A stretch of 64,000 nt of DNA from Clostridiaceae bacterium (GCA_902363625.1 CABJAS010000001.1:124001-188000), one strand, 5' to 3'. Positions 7,638 through 16,745 are shown, numbered from the stretch's first letter. Notes: generated from the sequence alone by a model not told the origin. Translations and numbers: made by a program.

Positions 7638-8486
7638 ATGGAAAAAATGAAAAAACAAATAGATAACTATTTGGCTCATGCTTTAGATTCACTAAAAGAT
7701 GGACCGGTTAAAGAAGCAATGTATTATTCTTTGTTAGCACCGGGAAAACGTTTGCGACCTATTTTGTTTTTAAAAGTGCTGCAAGCCTATGGCATTGATT
7801 ATTCAGCTTACATAGATATTGCCTGCAGTGTTGAAATGGTGCATACCTATTCTTTAATTCATGATGATTTGCCAGCAATGGATGATGACGATCTGCGTCG
7901 CGGTCGAAAAACCTGCCATAAGCAGTTTGATGAAGCTACTGCTATTTTAGCGGGAGATGCATTATTAACGCAAGCTTTCAGTATTCTAAGCCAAGCTAAT
8001 ATAGAAGACGATAAAAAAATGCATTGCATTCAAATTTTAGCTGAAGCAAGCGGACAAAACGGGATGATTTACGGACAACAAGAAGATCTCCGCTTTGAAA
8101 ATAAGCAAGCAACGATAGAAGAACTTATCAATATTCATACCCATAAGACAGGCAAACTGATCACAGCGCCCTTATTGATGGCTGCAGAAATCGCTGCTCC
8201 TATGCAGAAGGATGTTTTTCTTGAATTAGGAGAGACGATTGGCTTGGCTTATCAAATTCAAGATGATATTTTAGATGTGACCGGTGATGAAGCTATAATC
8301 GGTAAAAAAGTAGGCAGTGACATCGAAAATAATAAATCAACGTATGTTTCATTATTGGGACTAGAAGCATCGCAAGAATTAGTGAAAGACTATTTTAAAA
8401 AGGCATTGGAATGCATTTACAAATTAAAAATTAATCATGGCATTATGATTGAAGTCGTTCAGGCTATTTTGAAAAGGGTGAAATAA
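7638..8486 (+). CDS. ispA: Farnesyl/geranyl diphosphate synthase
   Basis: Short-chain trans-prenyl diphosphate synthase (E,E-farnesyl diphosphate) supplying precursors for undecaprenyl phosphate and quinones. About 282 residues; GKRLRPIL near residue 36 binds diphosphate, the first Asp-rich motif DDLPAMDDDD is at about 76-85, and the second is DDILDVTGD. The ATG at 7638 lies just past the xseB stop; a TTG inside xseB is a weaker alternative. It is followed by dxs with overlapping stop and start, so two steps of isoprenoid synthesis are co-transcribed. Confidence 0.93.
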   Translation: MEKMKKQIDNYLAHALDSLKDGPVKEAMYYSLLAPGKRLRPILFLKVLQAYGIDYSAYIDIACSVEMVHTYSLIHDDLPAMDDDDLRRGRKTCHKQFDEATAILAGDALLTQAFSILSQANIEDDKKMHCIQILAEASGQNGMIYGQQEDLRFENKQATIEELINIHTHKTGKLITAPLLMAAEIAAPMQKDVFLELGETIGLAYQIQDDILDVTGDEAIIGKKVGSDIENNKSTYVSLLGLEASQELVKDYFKKALECIYKLKINHGIMIEVVQAILKRVK

Positions 8487-10348
8487 TGGACATTTCAAAG
8501 ATTAAAGATCCTCATTTTTTGAAGAATTTAACTACCGAACAGCTAGAAAGCTTAGCTGGTGATATTCGCCACTTTATCATTAACAGTGTCGCTAAAACAG
8601 GAGGACATCTTTCAAGTAATTTAGGTATCATTGAATTGACGATTGCTTTGCATTATGTTTTTGATGCACCGGAAGATAAGATTTTCTTTGATGTCGGACA
8701 TCAAAGCTATACACATAAAATTTTAACGGGCAGAGCCGATCGCTTTGATACATTAAGACAGCTAGGTGGTTTATCCGGATTTCAAAAATGCTGTGAAAGC
8801 GAATATGATGCATGGGAAGCAGGTCATTCCTCAACCGCTTTATCAGCAGCAGTAGGAATGGCGATGGCACGTGATTTAGATGAAAAACAATATGAAGTTA
8901 TTCCCGTTATCGGGGATGCTGCAATGGTTGGAGGAGCTTCTTTAGAAGCATTGAATCATTTAGGTTCTACCCATTCTAAAGTGATTATTATATTAAATGA
9001 CAATCAGATGTCTATTTCAAAAAATGTGGGCGGAGTTAACAACTTTCTTTCTGAATTACGTACGTCAATGGCGTATAATAAAGCTAAACAGGAATATAAA
9101 GAAATGCTGTCACACATTCCTTTAGGAAAACCGTTATATAAAGTATCCTCTGCAGTAAAAGAATCGATCAAAAAGAATTTGATTGACGATACGATTTTTA
9201 CTGAATTTGGTGTAGACTATCTAGGTCCGATCGATGGTCATGATTTTAAAGATCTGATTCGCGCACTGAATAAAGCCAAGGATTCTTCCGGAAGCATTGT
9301 TGTTCATGTGCTGACTAAAAAAGGGAAAGGTTATCCATTCGCTGAAAACGATGTTGAAGGGAAGTGGCATGGCATCAGTCCTTTTGATATTGCAACCGGG
9401 GAAAGCTTGAAAAAAGCAAAAGAAAATGAAGTAAGCTGGTCAGAAATTGTATCTGAACAGGTCTATAAAGCAATGGCTTTCGATCAAGAAATAGTGGCGA
9501 TTACTCCGGCTATGATTTCCGGTTCAAAGATGGAGAAAATATTCCGTGATTATCCAAAGCGTTCCTTTGATGTAGGCATTGCGGAACAGCATGCCGTCAC
9601 TTTCGCCTGTGGTCTTGCGAAAGCGGGTAAAAAACCATTTATCTCTGTTTATTCTTCTTTTCTGCAACGTGCTTATGATCAAATCAATCATGATGCTGCC
9701 AGAATGAAACTGCCTTTGTTGATTTCGGTAGATCGTGCCGGATTTGTAGGAGAAGATGGAGAGACTCATCATGGAGTTTTTGACATTGGTTTTTTAATGG
9801 CGGTGCCTAATCTGGTTATTTTTACACCAAGCAATGCACAAGAAGCGAAAGAATTTATCAATACCGCTTTTCATTTATCAGATCGTCCATACATTATCCG
9901 TATATCAAAGCAAATGACAAAAAATCAGGATGTGTTAGTCAATCATTATTTGGAAATCGGAACATGGACCACTCCTTTATCACAAGATAATGCGAAAGTG
10001 GCAGTTTTGACCTATGATGATAAAGTTCAAAGAGTAATCCAGCATATTAAAGCGAATAATTATAGTGTAGATGTGATTAATGCACGTTTCTTAAAACCGA
10101 TGGATAAAGCAATGCTGCAAAGAATTGCGCAAAAGTATGAACATTTAATTATTTATGAAACAGATATGAAGAATGCTTCTTTAGGGCTTTATATTAATGA
10201 ATATTTTAATGAGCATCATTTGGTGATAGATACAGTACATTTAGCGATTGATGATCACTATACGCCACAAGGAAAGATTGACCAATTGCTTGAATTAGAG
10301 AATCTGGATATGAAAAACTTAGATATCCATTTAAAGAAGGTATTATAA
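8486..10348 (+). CDS. dxs: 1-deoxy-D-xylulose-5-phosphate synthase
   Basis: Thiamine-diphosphate enzyme that condenses pyruvate and glyceraldehyde 3-phosphate, the entry step of the MEP isoprenoid pathway. Full length at 620 residues. Visible motifs: FDVGHQSYTHKILTGR, the TPP motif GDAAMVGGASLEAL followed by LNDNQMSIS, and the transketolase-like FDVGIAEQHAVTFACGLA carrying the cofactor-activating Glu. It is coupled to ispA upstream and to the tlyA-type gene downstream by one-base overlaps. Confidence 0.97.
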   Translation: MDISKIKDPHFLKNLTTEQLESLAGDIRHFIINSVAKTGGHLSSNLGIIELTIALHYVFDAPEDKIFFDVGHQSYTHKILTGRADRFDTLRQLGGLSGFQKCCESEYDAWEAGHSSTALSAAVGMAMARDLDEKQYEVIPVIGDAAMVGGASLEALNHLGSTHSKVIIILNDNQMSISKNVGGVNNFLSELRTSMAYNKAKQEYKEMLSHIPLGKPLYKVSSAVKESIKKNLIDDTIFTEFGVDYLGPIDGHDFKDLIRALNKAKDSSGSIVVHVLTKKGKGYPFAENDVEGKWHGISPFDIATGESLKKAKENEVSWSEIVSEQVYKAMAFDQEIVAITPAMISGSKMEKIFRDYPKRSFDVGIAEQHAVTFACGLAKAGKKPFISVYSSFLQRAYDQINHDAARMKLPLLISVDRAGFVGEDGETHHGVFDIGFLMAVPNLVIFTPSNAQEAKEFINTAFHLSDRPYIIRISKQMTKNQDVLVNHYLEIGTWTTPLSQDNAKVAVLTYDDKVQRVIQHIKANNYSVDVINARFLKPMDKAMLQRIAQKYEHLIIYETDMKNASLGLYINEYFNEHHLVIDTVHLAIDDHYTPQGKIDQLLELENLDMKNLDIHLKKVL

Positions 10349-11148
10349 TGAAAAAAGAACGAATAGATGTATTGTTAGTAGAAAAAGGGTTCTTTGATTC
10401 GCGTGAAAAAGCCAAACGTGCAGTGATGGCGGGAATTGTTTATGATGATCATGACCGAATTGATAAACCGGGGACTAAAATTGACATTGAATCTAATCTA
10501 TATGTCAAAGGACAAAAACTTAAATATGTATCTCGAGGCGGTTTAAAACTCGAAAAAGCAATTGAAGTGTACCAGCTGGATTTAAAAAACAAGATCATGC
10601 TGGATATTGGCTCTTCTACAGGTGGATTTAGTGATTGTGGACTTCAAAATGGCATTAAATTGGTCTATGCGTTAGATGTAGGGACAAATCAGCTGGTATG
10701 GCAATTACGAAACGATCCCCGTGTTGTTGTGATGGAACAGACTAATTTTCGTTATGTGGAACCGGAACGTTTTGAATTTGGTCGACCGGATTTTTGTTCG
10801 ATTGATGTTTCCTTTATTTCTTTAAAGCATATTTTTCCCAAACTGTCTGAAATTATAAAGGAAGATGGACAAGTTGTTGCTTTGATCAAGCCACAGTTTG
10901 AGGCCGGTAAGGAGCAAGTCGGTAAAAAAGGAATTATCAAGGATCCGGCGGTGCATCTTGATGTATTAGAAAAAGTTTTAGGCTATGCGAATGAAGAAGG
11001 ATTTAAAATGACAGGACTTACGTATTCACCAATCACAGGTGGACAGGGAAATGTGGAATTTCTAGCTTTATTTGAAAAGGGCGAGCAAACAGAAAAATTT
11101 AATTTTAAAGAAGTGGTGATTGAGGCGTCAGATTATTTTGGAAAGTAG
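10348..11148 (+). CDS. tlyA: TlyA-family rRNA 2'-O-methyltransferase (YqxC)
   Basis: S4-domain plus Rossmann methyltransferase of the TlyA/YqxC family. The characterised mycobacterial member methylates C1409 of 16S and C1920 of 23S rRNA; activity here is inferred. S4 domain at about residues 4-66 (ERIDVLLVEKGFFDSREKAK), then the RrmJ-like domain with the SAM motif MLDIGSSTGGFSDCGLQNG and DVGTNQLVWQLRNDPRV. The end QGNVEFLALF is typical. It sits between dxs and recN as in Bacillus, but the argR/ahrC gene usually found between it and recN is absent. Confidence 0.92.
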   Translation: MKKERIDVLLVEKGFFDSREKAKRAVMAGIVYDDHDRIDKPGTKIDIESNLYVKGQKLKYVSRGGLKLEKAIEVYQLDLKNKIMLDIGSSTGGFSDCGLQNGIKLVYALDVGTNQLVWQLRNDPRVVVMEQTNFRYVEPERFEFGRPDFCSIDVSFISLKHIFPKLSEIIKEDGQVVALIKPQFEAGKEQVGKKGIIKDPAVHLDVLEKVLGYANEEGFKMTGLTYSPITGGQGNVEFLALFEKGEQTEKFNFKEVVIEASDYFGK

Positions 11149-11158
11149 GTGAACTTAA

Positions 11159-12823
11159 ATGATCCAGGAATTATTGATCAAAAACTTTGCGATTATTGCT
11201 GAAAGCAGAATTACATTTAATGATGGGATGACTGTTTTAACGGGAGAAACCGGAGCAGGTAAATCCATTATTATTGATGCAATCGGGCAGTTATTGGGCG
11301 ATCGTGCCAACACTTCATTTATTAAAAATGGTGAAGAAAAAGCTTTTATTGAAGCTATATTGGATATCTCTAATAATGCTGCTGTTTTAAGTGTGCTGAA
11401 AGAGGCAAATATTGATAATGAAGATGATAACTTATATGTATCAAAAGAATTGCTGAGCAATGGAAAAAGTATCTGTAAGATTAATTATCGTACAGTTCCG
11501 GCTTCATTGCTGAAACAGATCGTTCCTTTAGCGATCGATATTCATTCTCAGTTTGATAACACAGAGTTGCTGAACAATAAGCATTACCTTGACATTTTAG
11601 ATCATTACTGTGGTGGCGGTTTAGACTCCCTTTTAGAACAATATAAAAAAAGTTTTCAGGCTTATTGCGATACTTTGTCTAAAAAGAAAAGCTTAGAAAA
11701 CGAAGAAGAGAATTATGAGCAGATGGATTTTTATCAAAGTCAACTGGATGAAATCAACCAATTTGATTTTGAAAACGAATCGGTAGAAGAACTGGAAAAA
11801 GAAAAGCAGCAGCTGCAAAACTTTGAGAAGGTACAAAAAAGCATTAATGTTTTTCGTCAGTATATTCAGCAGGATGAAGGTGCTTTATCCAAGTTTTATT
11901 TGGGAATTAAGGCATTGGATGATATCGCAGATCTTGAAGAGTTTGAAGCACTGTATAACGAATTGTATGATTTATATTACAAAAGCGAAGATGTTACCGA
12001 AAAAATCATGGATACCTACTATGCGTTGGATTTTGATGAATATCGTTTTAATGAAGTTCAGGATCTGTTGTTTACGATTCAGCGATTAAAGAGAAAATAT
12101 GGTCCGTCTGTAGAAATGGTCTTAGAAAAAAAGAAAGAAATAGAAGAAAAAATTCAATTTTTGAATAATCGCGAACAAGTTTTGTCAGAATTAGATAAAC
12201 TCATTTTAGAACAAAAGGAAAAATGTATAAAACTTGCGGATAAACTACACACTATTAGAGAAAAAGCGGCAAAAGATATCTCTAAGAAAATAACACAGGA
12301 ATTGCACTTGCTGTATATGGAGCATGCCCGTTTTGAAGTGCAGGTACAAATTGGCGAATTATCAAAAAGCGGTTACGATAAAATAGAGTTTATGATTACG
12401 ACGAATTTAGGACAGCCGATGCATCCTGTTTCTGAAGTAGCTTCCGGCGGTGAATTATCGCGTATCATGCTGGCTTTAAAAACGATCTTACTGGATCAGA
12501 CTTCCATTTCAACAATCATTTTTGATGAAGTGGATACGGGCGTCAGCGGAAAAGTTGCCTATGCGATCGGTCAAAAAATGAAGCGAATCGCTAAAAACAA
12601 GCAGGTGCTTTGTATTACACATTTACCGCAAGTAGCGAGCTTTGCCGATTGTCATCTGTATGTTTCTAAATACATTGAAAATAAAGATACTAAAACAAAA
12701 GTATCAGTGTTAAATCCGGAAGAACGTATCGAAGAAATCGCTAAAATGCTTTCAGGGGATATGATTAGTAAAGAAGCCTTAAAACAGGCACAAACGCTTT
12801 TAGCACAAGTTGCAGCTTTATAG
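11159..12823 (+). CDS. recN: DNA repair protein RecN
   Basis: SMC-like ATPase acting early in double-strand break repair. 554 residues with Walker A GETGAGKS (about 30-37), two long coiled-coil arms between roughly 160 and 370, the signature VASGGELSRIMLALK and Walker B TIIFDEVDTGVSG. The start follows AGGTGA. The terminator lies across its 3' end, so it is probably the last gene of the xseA-recN group. Confidence 0.96.
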   Translation: MIQELLIKNFAIIAESRITFNDGMTVLTGETGAGKSIIIDAIGQLLGDRANTSFIKNGEEKAFIEAILDISNNAAVLSVLKEANIDNEDDNLYVSKELLSNGKSICKINYRTVPASLLKQIVPLAIDIHSQFDNTELLNNKHYLDILDHYCGGGLDSLLEQYKKSFQAYCDTLSKKKSLENEEENYEQMDFYQSQLDEINQFDFENESVEELEKEKQQLQNFEKVQKSINVFRQYIQQDEGALSKFYLGIKALDDIADLEEFEALYNELYDLYYKSEDVTEKIMDTYYALDFDEYRFNEVQDLLFTIQRLKRKYGPSVEMVLEKKKEIEEKIQFLNNREQVLSELDKLILEQKEKCIKLADKLHTIREKAAKDISKKITQELHLLYMEHARFEVQVQIGELSKSGYDKIEFMITTNLGQPMHPVSEVASGGELSRIMLALKTILLDQTSISTIIFDEVDTGVSGKVAYAIGQKMKRIAKNKQVLCITHLPQVASFADCHLYVSKYIENKDTKTKVSVLNPEERIEEIAKMLSGDMISKEALKQAQTLLAQVAAL

Positions 12824-12841
12824 CATGAAGCTGCTTTTTTA
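12812..12841 (+). terminator. Rho-independent terminator after recN
   Basis: GCAGCTT (12812-12818) pairs with AAGCTGC (12828-12834), followed by seven Ts. The 5' arm lies inside the last codons of recN. The hairpin overlaps a sigma-G-like promoter for spoIVB. Confidence 0.75.
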
Positions 12842-12851
12842 TTCCATAATA
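12823..12851 (+). promoter_or_regulatory. Candidate sigma-G promoter of spoIVB
   Basis: GCATG at 12823-12827 fits the -35 consensus GHATR, and CATAATA at 12845-12851 fits the -10 consensus CATHHTA, with a 17-base spacer. spoIVB is a known forespore gene (sigma-F/sigma-G) in Bacillus. Expected transcription start is about 12858, leaving room for the GAGG ribosome-binding site at 12871. Confidence 0.6.
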
Positions 12852-12883
12852 ACATTGTAGCTTTGCTACAGAGGATGATGAGC

Positions 12884-13885
12884 TTGGTTAAAAAGTTGTT
12901 AAAGTTTGCAATTGTACTCTCCATGCTTTGTTTGACAACCATTTCCGCTTTTGCTGCCACAGTTATCTGTGGCGGAGATTCTGTTGGGATTGCGCTGGCA
13001 TATGACGGCGTGCTAGTCACAGGCACCTATGATTATACAGTTGATTCTCAGACAGTCAATCCGGTGAATAACGATATCCATCCCGGAGATTTGATTACCC
13101 ATATCAATGGGAATAAAGTCGAAAATATTTCTTTATTAGCCAATGAAATTCAAACTGCTATTGAAAGCAACAAATCAACAGTCCTCTCGATCACTCGAAA
13201 CAATGAATCGCTACAAAGAACATTGAATGTAAACTACGACCAAGCGACTGGGACATTTAAGACGGGTTTATATGTGAAGGATTCTACAATTGGAATTGGC
13301 ACAATGACCTATTATGATCCTCAAAATCACACATTTGCATCTTTAGGGCATTCTTTAAGTGATCAAGATTTTGATTTGCAGTTTGCAAAAGGGACCGTCT
13401 TTGAATCTTATGTAAAAGATGTTGTTAAAAACAGCTCTTCTAAAACAGGGGAAAAAATCGCTGTGGTGGAAGATGATAAGGTTCTAGGAGAAGTGGTCTA
13501 CAATAACGAAATAGGGGTCTATGGCTATTATTATGGGACGATGGACGGTGAGACGATGGAAACAGCGTCAATCAGTGAAACAACACTTGGAACTGCCTAT
13601 TTATTGACCGTTATTGATGGTCAAAATGTACAGAAGGTAGAAATCGAGATTACTGAATTAAAGCCGCAGGCGGAAGCTGGACAAAAAGGAATATGCTTTA
13701 AAGTCACAGATCCGGCATTCTTAGAAAAAACAAATGGTGTTATTCAGGGAATGAGCGGTTCTCCAATCTTACAAAATGGCAAGATTATCGGAGCAGTATC
13801 TCATGTAAACGGGAAAGATCAAAAAGTTGGATATGGTGTCTACATCGAATGGATGCTTCAAATCAGTGATCAAATGAAGCAATAA
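12884..13885 (+). CDS. spoIVB: SpoIVB serine peptidase (S55)
   Basis: Forespore-secreted protease that signals across the intermembrane space to activate pro-sigma-K processing in the mother cell. A membrane/signal segment (FAIVLSMLCLTTISAFA) is followed by a PDZ domain (GDLITHINGNKVENISLLANEI) and the S55 domain with HSLSDQD and the catalytic-serine region GVIQGMSGSPI. About 333 residues, shorter than the 426 of Bacillus. TTG at 12884 is nine bases after GAGG; ATGs at 12875 and 12878 lie too close to that site but cannot be excluded. It is immediately upstream of spo0A, as in Bacillus. Confidence 0.9.
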   Translation: MVKKLLKFAIVLSMLCLTTISAFAATVICGGDSVGIALAYDGVLVTGTYDYTVDSQTVNPVNNDIHPGDLITHINGNKVENISLLANEIQTAIESNKSTVLSITRNNESLQRTLNVNYDQATGTFKTGLYVKDSTIGIGTMTYYDPQNHTFASLGHSLSDQDFDLQFAKGTVFESYVKDVVKNSSSKTGEKIAVVEDDKVLGEVVYNNEIGVYGYYYGTMDGETMETASISETTLGTAYLLTVIDGQNVQKVEIEITELKPQAEAGQKGICFKVTDPAFLEKTNGVIQGMSGSPILQNGKIIGAVSHVNGKDQKVGYGVYIEWMLQISDQMKQ

Positions 13886-13914
13886 TAAAGGGCAGAAAAT
13901 GCCCTTTATTCTTT
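13884..13914 (+). terminator. Rho-independent terminator of spoIVB
   Basis: The perfect ten-base-pair repeat AATAAAGGGC / GCCCTTTATT (13884-13893 with 13901-13910) is followed by a T-rich tail. It starts within the spoIVB stop codon. Confidence 0.85.
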
Positions 13915-13950
13915 ATTATTCCAACAAGAAGTGACAAAGCAAAGATGAAT

Positions 13951-13958
13951 TTGTCGAA
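13951..13958 (+). promoter_or_regulatory. Spo0A binding box upstream of spo0A
   Basis: TTGTCGAA contains an exact TGTCGAA 0A-box core, about 140 bases before the spo0A start. A weaker copy, TTTACTCGAAAAA, lies at 14031-14043. This suggests autoregulation of spo0A as in Bacillus. AAAGGATAT at 14041-14049 also matches the sigma-H -35 consensus RWAGGAnnT, but I find no good GAAT -10 after it. Confidence 0.6.
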
Positions 13959-14098
13959 ATAATACATGTATGCAATACATTTTTAAAGATTATTGAAATA
14001 TTTTAAAAATTTTACAAAGAAAATATTTATTTTACTCGAAAAAGGATATATACTAGACCTTGCCGATAGTTTAGGAACTCTAAATAGGAGAGACTAAA

Positions 14099-14914
14099 AT
14101 GAATACGATTAAAACACTCATTGCACAAGACAACGTTGCATTAACTGAACAAATCATTTCAAAATTTTCTGAAACTAAGATTTTGAATTTGATCGACACA
14201 GCCGCTAATGGAAATGAATGTTTGGACAAGTTAAACAGAAAACATTATGATTTATTAATCATCGATTTAATGCTTTCTGGTATTGATGGGCTTGTCGTCT
14301 TAAAAGAGTATTTTACTTCAAAGAATTATAATCCAAATATAAAAATTGTCTGCTTATCAGATTTTATGTCTGACATGATGTCACAAATGTTGAACGCATA
14401 TAACGTCCATTATTGTTTTAGAAAACCATTGGATTTAAATTATTTTGTTAAATCTATCAATGAAATTGTAAATTTTCAAAACGATGACTTGTCACGTCTA
14501 GGCAATGACGAATTGGAAAAGTATCAAAAAGTAAAACTGGAAAATGAAATCACAGAAATCTTACATGAAGTAGGCATTCCAGCTCATATTAAAGGCTATA
14601 TGTATCTTCGTTCTTCTATTATGGAAACTTATTACAATCCAGATATTTTAGGACAGGTAACAAAAGTTTTATATCCTGATATTGCCAGAATGTATAACAC
14701 TACTTCTTCAAGAGTAGAAAGAGCTATCCGCCACGCAATCGAGGTAGCATGGAATAGGGGGAATACTGATGCGATTGATGAAATCTTCGGATATACAGTA
14801 TCAGCAACTAAATCTAAGCCAACTAATTCAGAGTTTATCGCAATGATCTCGGATAAATTAAGATTGGCACATAAAACAAAAACAACTGCAGTAGGAATGA
14901 ATCGTTTTCAATAA
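14099..14914 (+). CDS. spo0A: Spo0A master regulator of sporulation
   Basis: Response regulator that, once phosphorylated, starts sporulation and binds 0A boxes. 271 residues: receiver domain (about 1-120) with phosphoacceptor Asp56 in LIIDLML, Lys in CFRKP, and Ser where Thr or Ser is required (CLSDF); then the Spo0A-type C-terminal DNA-binding domain (about 145-260) with [39 protein letters not shown] in part. Two differences from Bacillus: Gln10 replaces one acidic-pocket Asp (AQDN instead of ADDN), and Ser60 replaces Pro60. Preceded by a 0A box; the stop overlaps the dinB start (TAATG). Confidence 0.95.
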   Translation: MNTIKTLIAQDNVALTEQIISKFSETKILNLIDTAANGNECLDKLNRKHYDLLIIDLMLSGIDGLVVLKEYFTSKNYNPNIKIVCLSDFMSDMMSQMLNAYNVHYCFRKPLDLNYFVKSINEIVNFQNDDLSRLGNDELEKYQKVKLENEITEILHEVGIPAHIKGYMYLRSSIMETYYNPDILGQVTKVLYPDIARMYNTTSSRVERAIRHAIEVAWNRGNTDAIDEIFGYTVSATKSKPTNSEFIAMISDKLRLAHKTKTTAVGMNRFQ

Positions 14915-16122
14915 TGCCGGTTATCTTCCATATTGATCTTAATTCATTCTATGCAAGTTGCGAAATTGCAAGAAATCCTTCACTTGCCGATAAGCCTGTC
15001 GTGATTGCCGGAAATTCACGTCGTGGAGTGATCACGACAGCGTCCTATAGCGCAAGAAAATATGGAGTTCATTCTGCAATGCCCTTATTTCAAGCACAAA
15101 AGCTTTGTAAACATCTTGTGATTTTACCAGTAGATATGAATTACTATAAATCAATATCGGAACAGTTCTTTAAAATTATTGCTCATTATACATCGAAATT
15201 TGAAATAGCAAGTATTGATGAATGCTATGTAGATGTAACAGATATCGTATACGAATATGAAAATGCGATCGAATTAGCTAGTCAGATTCAAAAACAGGTG
15301 ATGGATACATTACATATTGGCTGTTCGATCGGTATTTCTCATAATCGTTTTTTATCTAAAATGGGAAGTGATTTAAAAAAACCGAATGGCATTACGGTAC
15401 TAACAAAAACGAATATTCAGTCTTTTTTATGGCCGTTGCCGGTAGGGACAATCCATGGCATCGGTAAAAAGACCGCTGTAAAATTAAATCAACATGGGAT
15501 TATCACGATCGGTGATTTTGCCAGTAAAGAAAACTATGACATTATTAAGCAATATTTAGGAAAGAATGCACTGCTTTTTTATAATCGTGCCAACGGAAAT
15601 GATGCCGTTAAATTAAACAGTGCTCACAATCAGCTGCAGTCCGTTGGAAATTCTACCACTTTAGAAAAAGATACTAACGATGTTGACGTTATTAAAGAGC
15701 ATTTGAAACGGTTGTCAATGCAGGTTTCACAGCGAGCAAAAAAGCGTGATTTAATTTCCAATAATGTGACCATTACTTTAAAATATACACGCGAACTCAG
15801 CATTAATCGAACCTATCGACTAGAAACCGCAACCAATGATTTTGATATCATCTATGAGACGGCTTTGCTTTTGTTTGATCTTAATTACGATGATCAGCCG
15901 ATTCGTTTAGCAGGGGTTAGTTTGAGCAACGTCATCGCTCGAAAAGATTATTCAAAACAACTTTCTCTTTTTAATTACGAGGAAGAAAAAATTGAAGACT
16001 CCAAAACCGATGAAGTGATTCGTTCGATTCAACGGCAGCTGCCCAATTCGGTTAAGCTGACAAAAGCCTCAAAATTGTTAAATCAGACAAATCATCAAAA
16101 AAAATATATCGATGAAGAATAA
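14914..16122 (+). CDS. dinB: DNA polymerase IV (Y family)
   Basis: Error-prone translesion polymerase. 402 residues, with palm motif HIDLNSFYASCE carrying the first catalytic Asp (residue 8), SIDECYVDVT carrying the second acidic pair, helix-hairpin-helix around LPVGTIHGIGKKTAVKLNQ, and a little-finger domain. QLSLFNYEE near the C terminus fits a beta-clamp binding peptide (QLSLF). It overlaps spo0A by one base, an unusual operon partner, so its transcription may follow spo0A. Confidence 0.94.
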   Translation: MPVIFHIDLNSFYASCEIARNPSLADKPVVIAGNSRRGVITTASYSARKYGVHSAMPLFQAQKLCKHLVILPVDMNYYKSISEQFFKIIAHYTSKFEIASIDECYVDVTDIVYEYENAIELASQIQKQVMDTLHIGCSIGISHNRFLSKMGSDLKKPNGITVLTKTNIQSFLWPLPVGTIHGIGKKTAVKLNQHGIITIGDFASKENYDIIKQYLGKNALLFYNRANGNDAVKLNSAHNQLQSVGNSTTLEKDTNDVDVIKEHLKRLSMQVSQRAKKRDLISNNVTITLKYTRELSINRTYRLETATNDFDIIYETALLLFDLNYDDQPIRLAGVSLSNVIARKDYSKQLSLFNYEEEKIEDSKTDEVIRSIQRQLPNSVKLTKASKLLNQTNHQKKYIDEE

Positions 16123-16161
16123 AAAAACATGCGTATTCATACTATAAATTGAGGTGATACT

Positions 16162-16716
16162 ATGAATACAGCAATATCGAAGCATTTTAACCATTACCAG
16201 TATATTTATCTTTTTATGATAATTTTATTTGGCGGTGGTTTTTTTCTTGGTCTGACAATGAAACTTTTACATCAGCCAATGATCCTTTTTCAAACCACGT
16301 ACATTAACCATTTAATCACTTTAGATAATATTAAAAATTATATGTATCTAATCCTATTTATTTATCTTTTACTTATCTTTAATTCTCTACATGTCTTAGG
16401 TGTCATTACTTTTGGTGCCTTTATCTTTCTGTACGGCATACATAACGGTGTCTATTTATATAGCTTATGTTCGCAGTTTCAGCATGTTTTTGGCTTTATT
16501 ATAGATTTAGTTTTTCTATTGATGCAGTGGGGGAGTGTAGCTGTTTTACTTGTAGGCTGCATTGAAATTGCCATCAATATTTTTGCGGTCACATTTGTCT
16601 TTAAGGAAGCCATCCGCCCCTCTGAAATTTTGCATCAGTATTTAAACTACGGCTTTATTTCGATTTTCATCTTTTTCATCAGCATCATATTTAAAACATA
16701 TATGATGAAACTATAG
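16162..16716 (+). CDS. spoIIM: SpoIIM-like stage II sporulation membrane protein
   Basis: Polytopic membrane protein of 184 residues with about five hydrophobic helices. The pattern (N-terminal helix ending GGGFFLGLTMK, central helices, IFFISIIFKTY at the end) resembles the SpoIIM family, in which SpoIIM works with SpoIID and SpoIIP in septal peptidoglycan thinning and engulfment. The main argument is position: Bacillus spoIIM lies just before xerD and deoB. Similarity by eye is weak and it is shorter than the 214-residue Bacillus protein. Start ATG follows GAGGTGAT. Confidence 0.6.
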   Translation: MNTAISKHFNHYQYIYLFMIILFGGGFFLGLTMKLLHQPMILFQTTYINHLITLDNIKNYMYLILFIYLLLIFNSLHVLGVITFGAFIFLYGIHNGVYLYSLCSQFQHVFGFIIDLVFLLMQWGSVAVLLVGCIEIAINIFAVTFVFKEAIRPSEILHQYLNYGFISIFIFFISIIFKTYMMKL

Positions 16717-16745
16717 CAATAAACAAAAAATTATTAGCATAATAG

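Noticed and set aside
14041..14062. Sigma-H promoter of spo0A
   Set aside because: AAAGGATAT fits the -35 perfectly, but there is no GAAT-like -10 at 12-14 bases. Kept only as a remark in the 0A-box entry.
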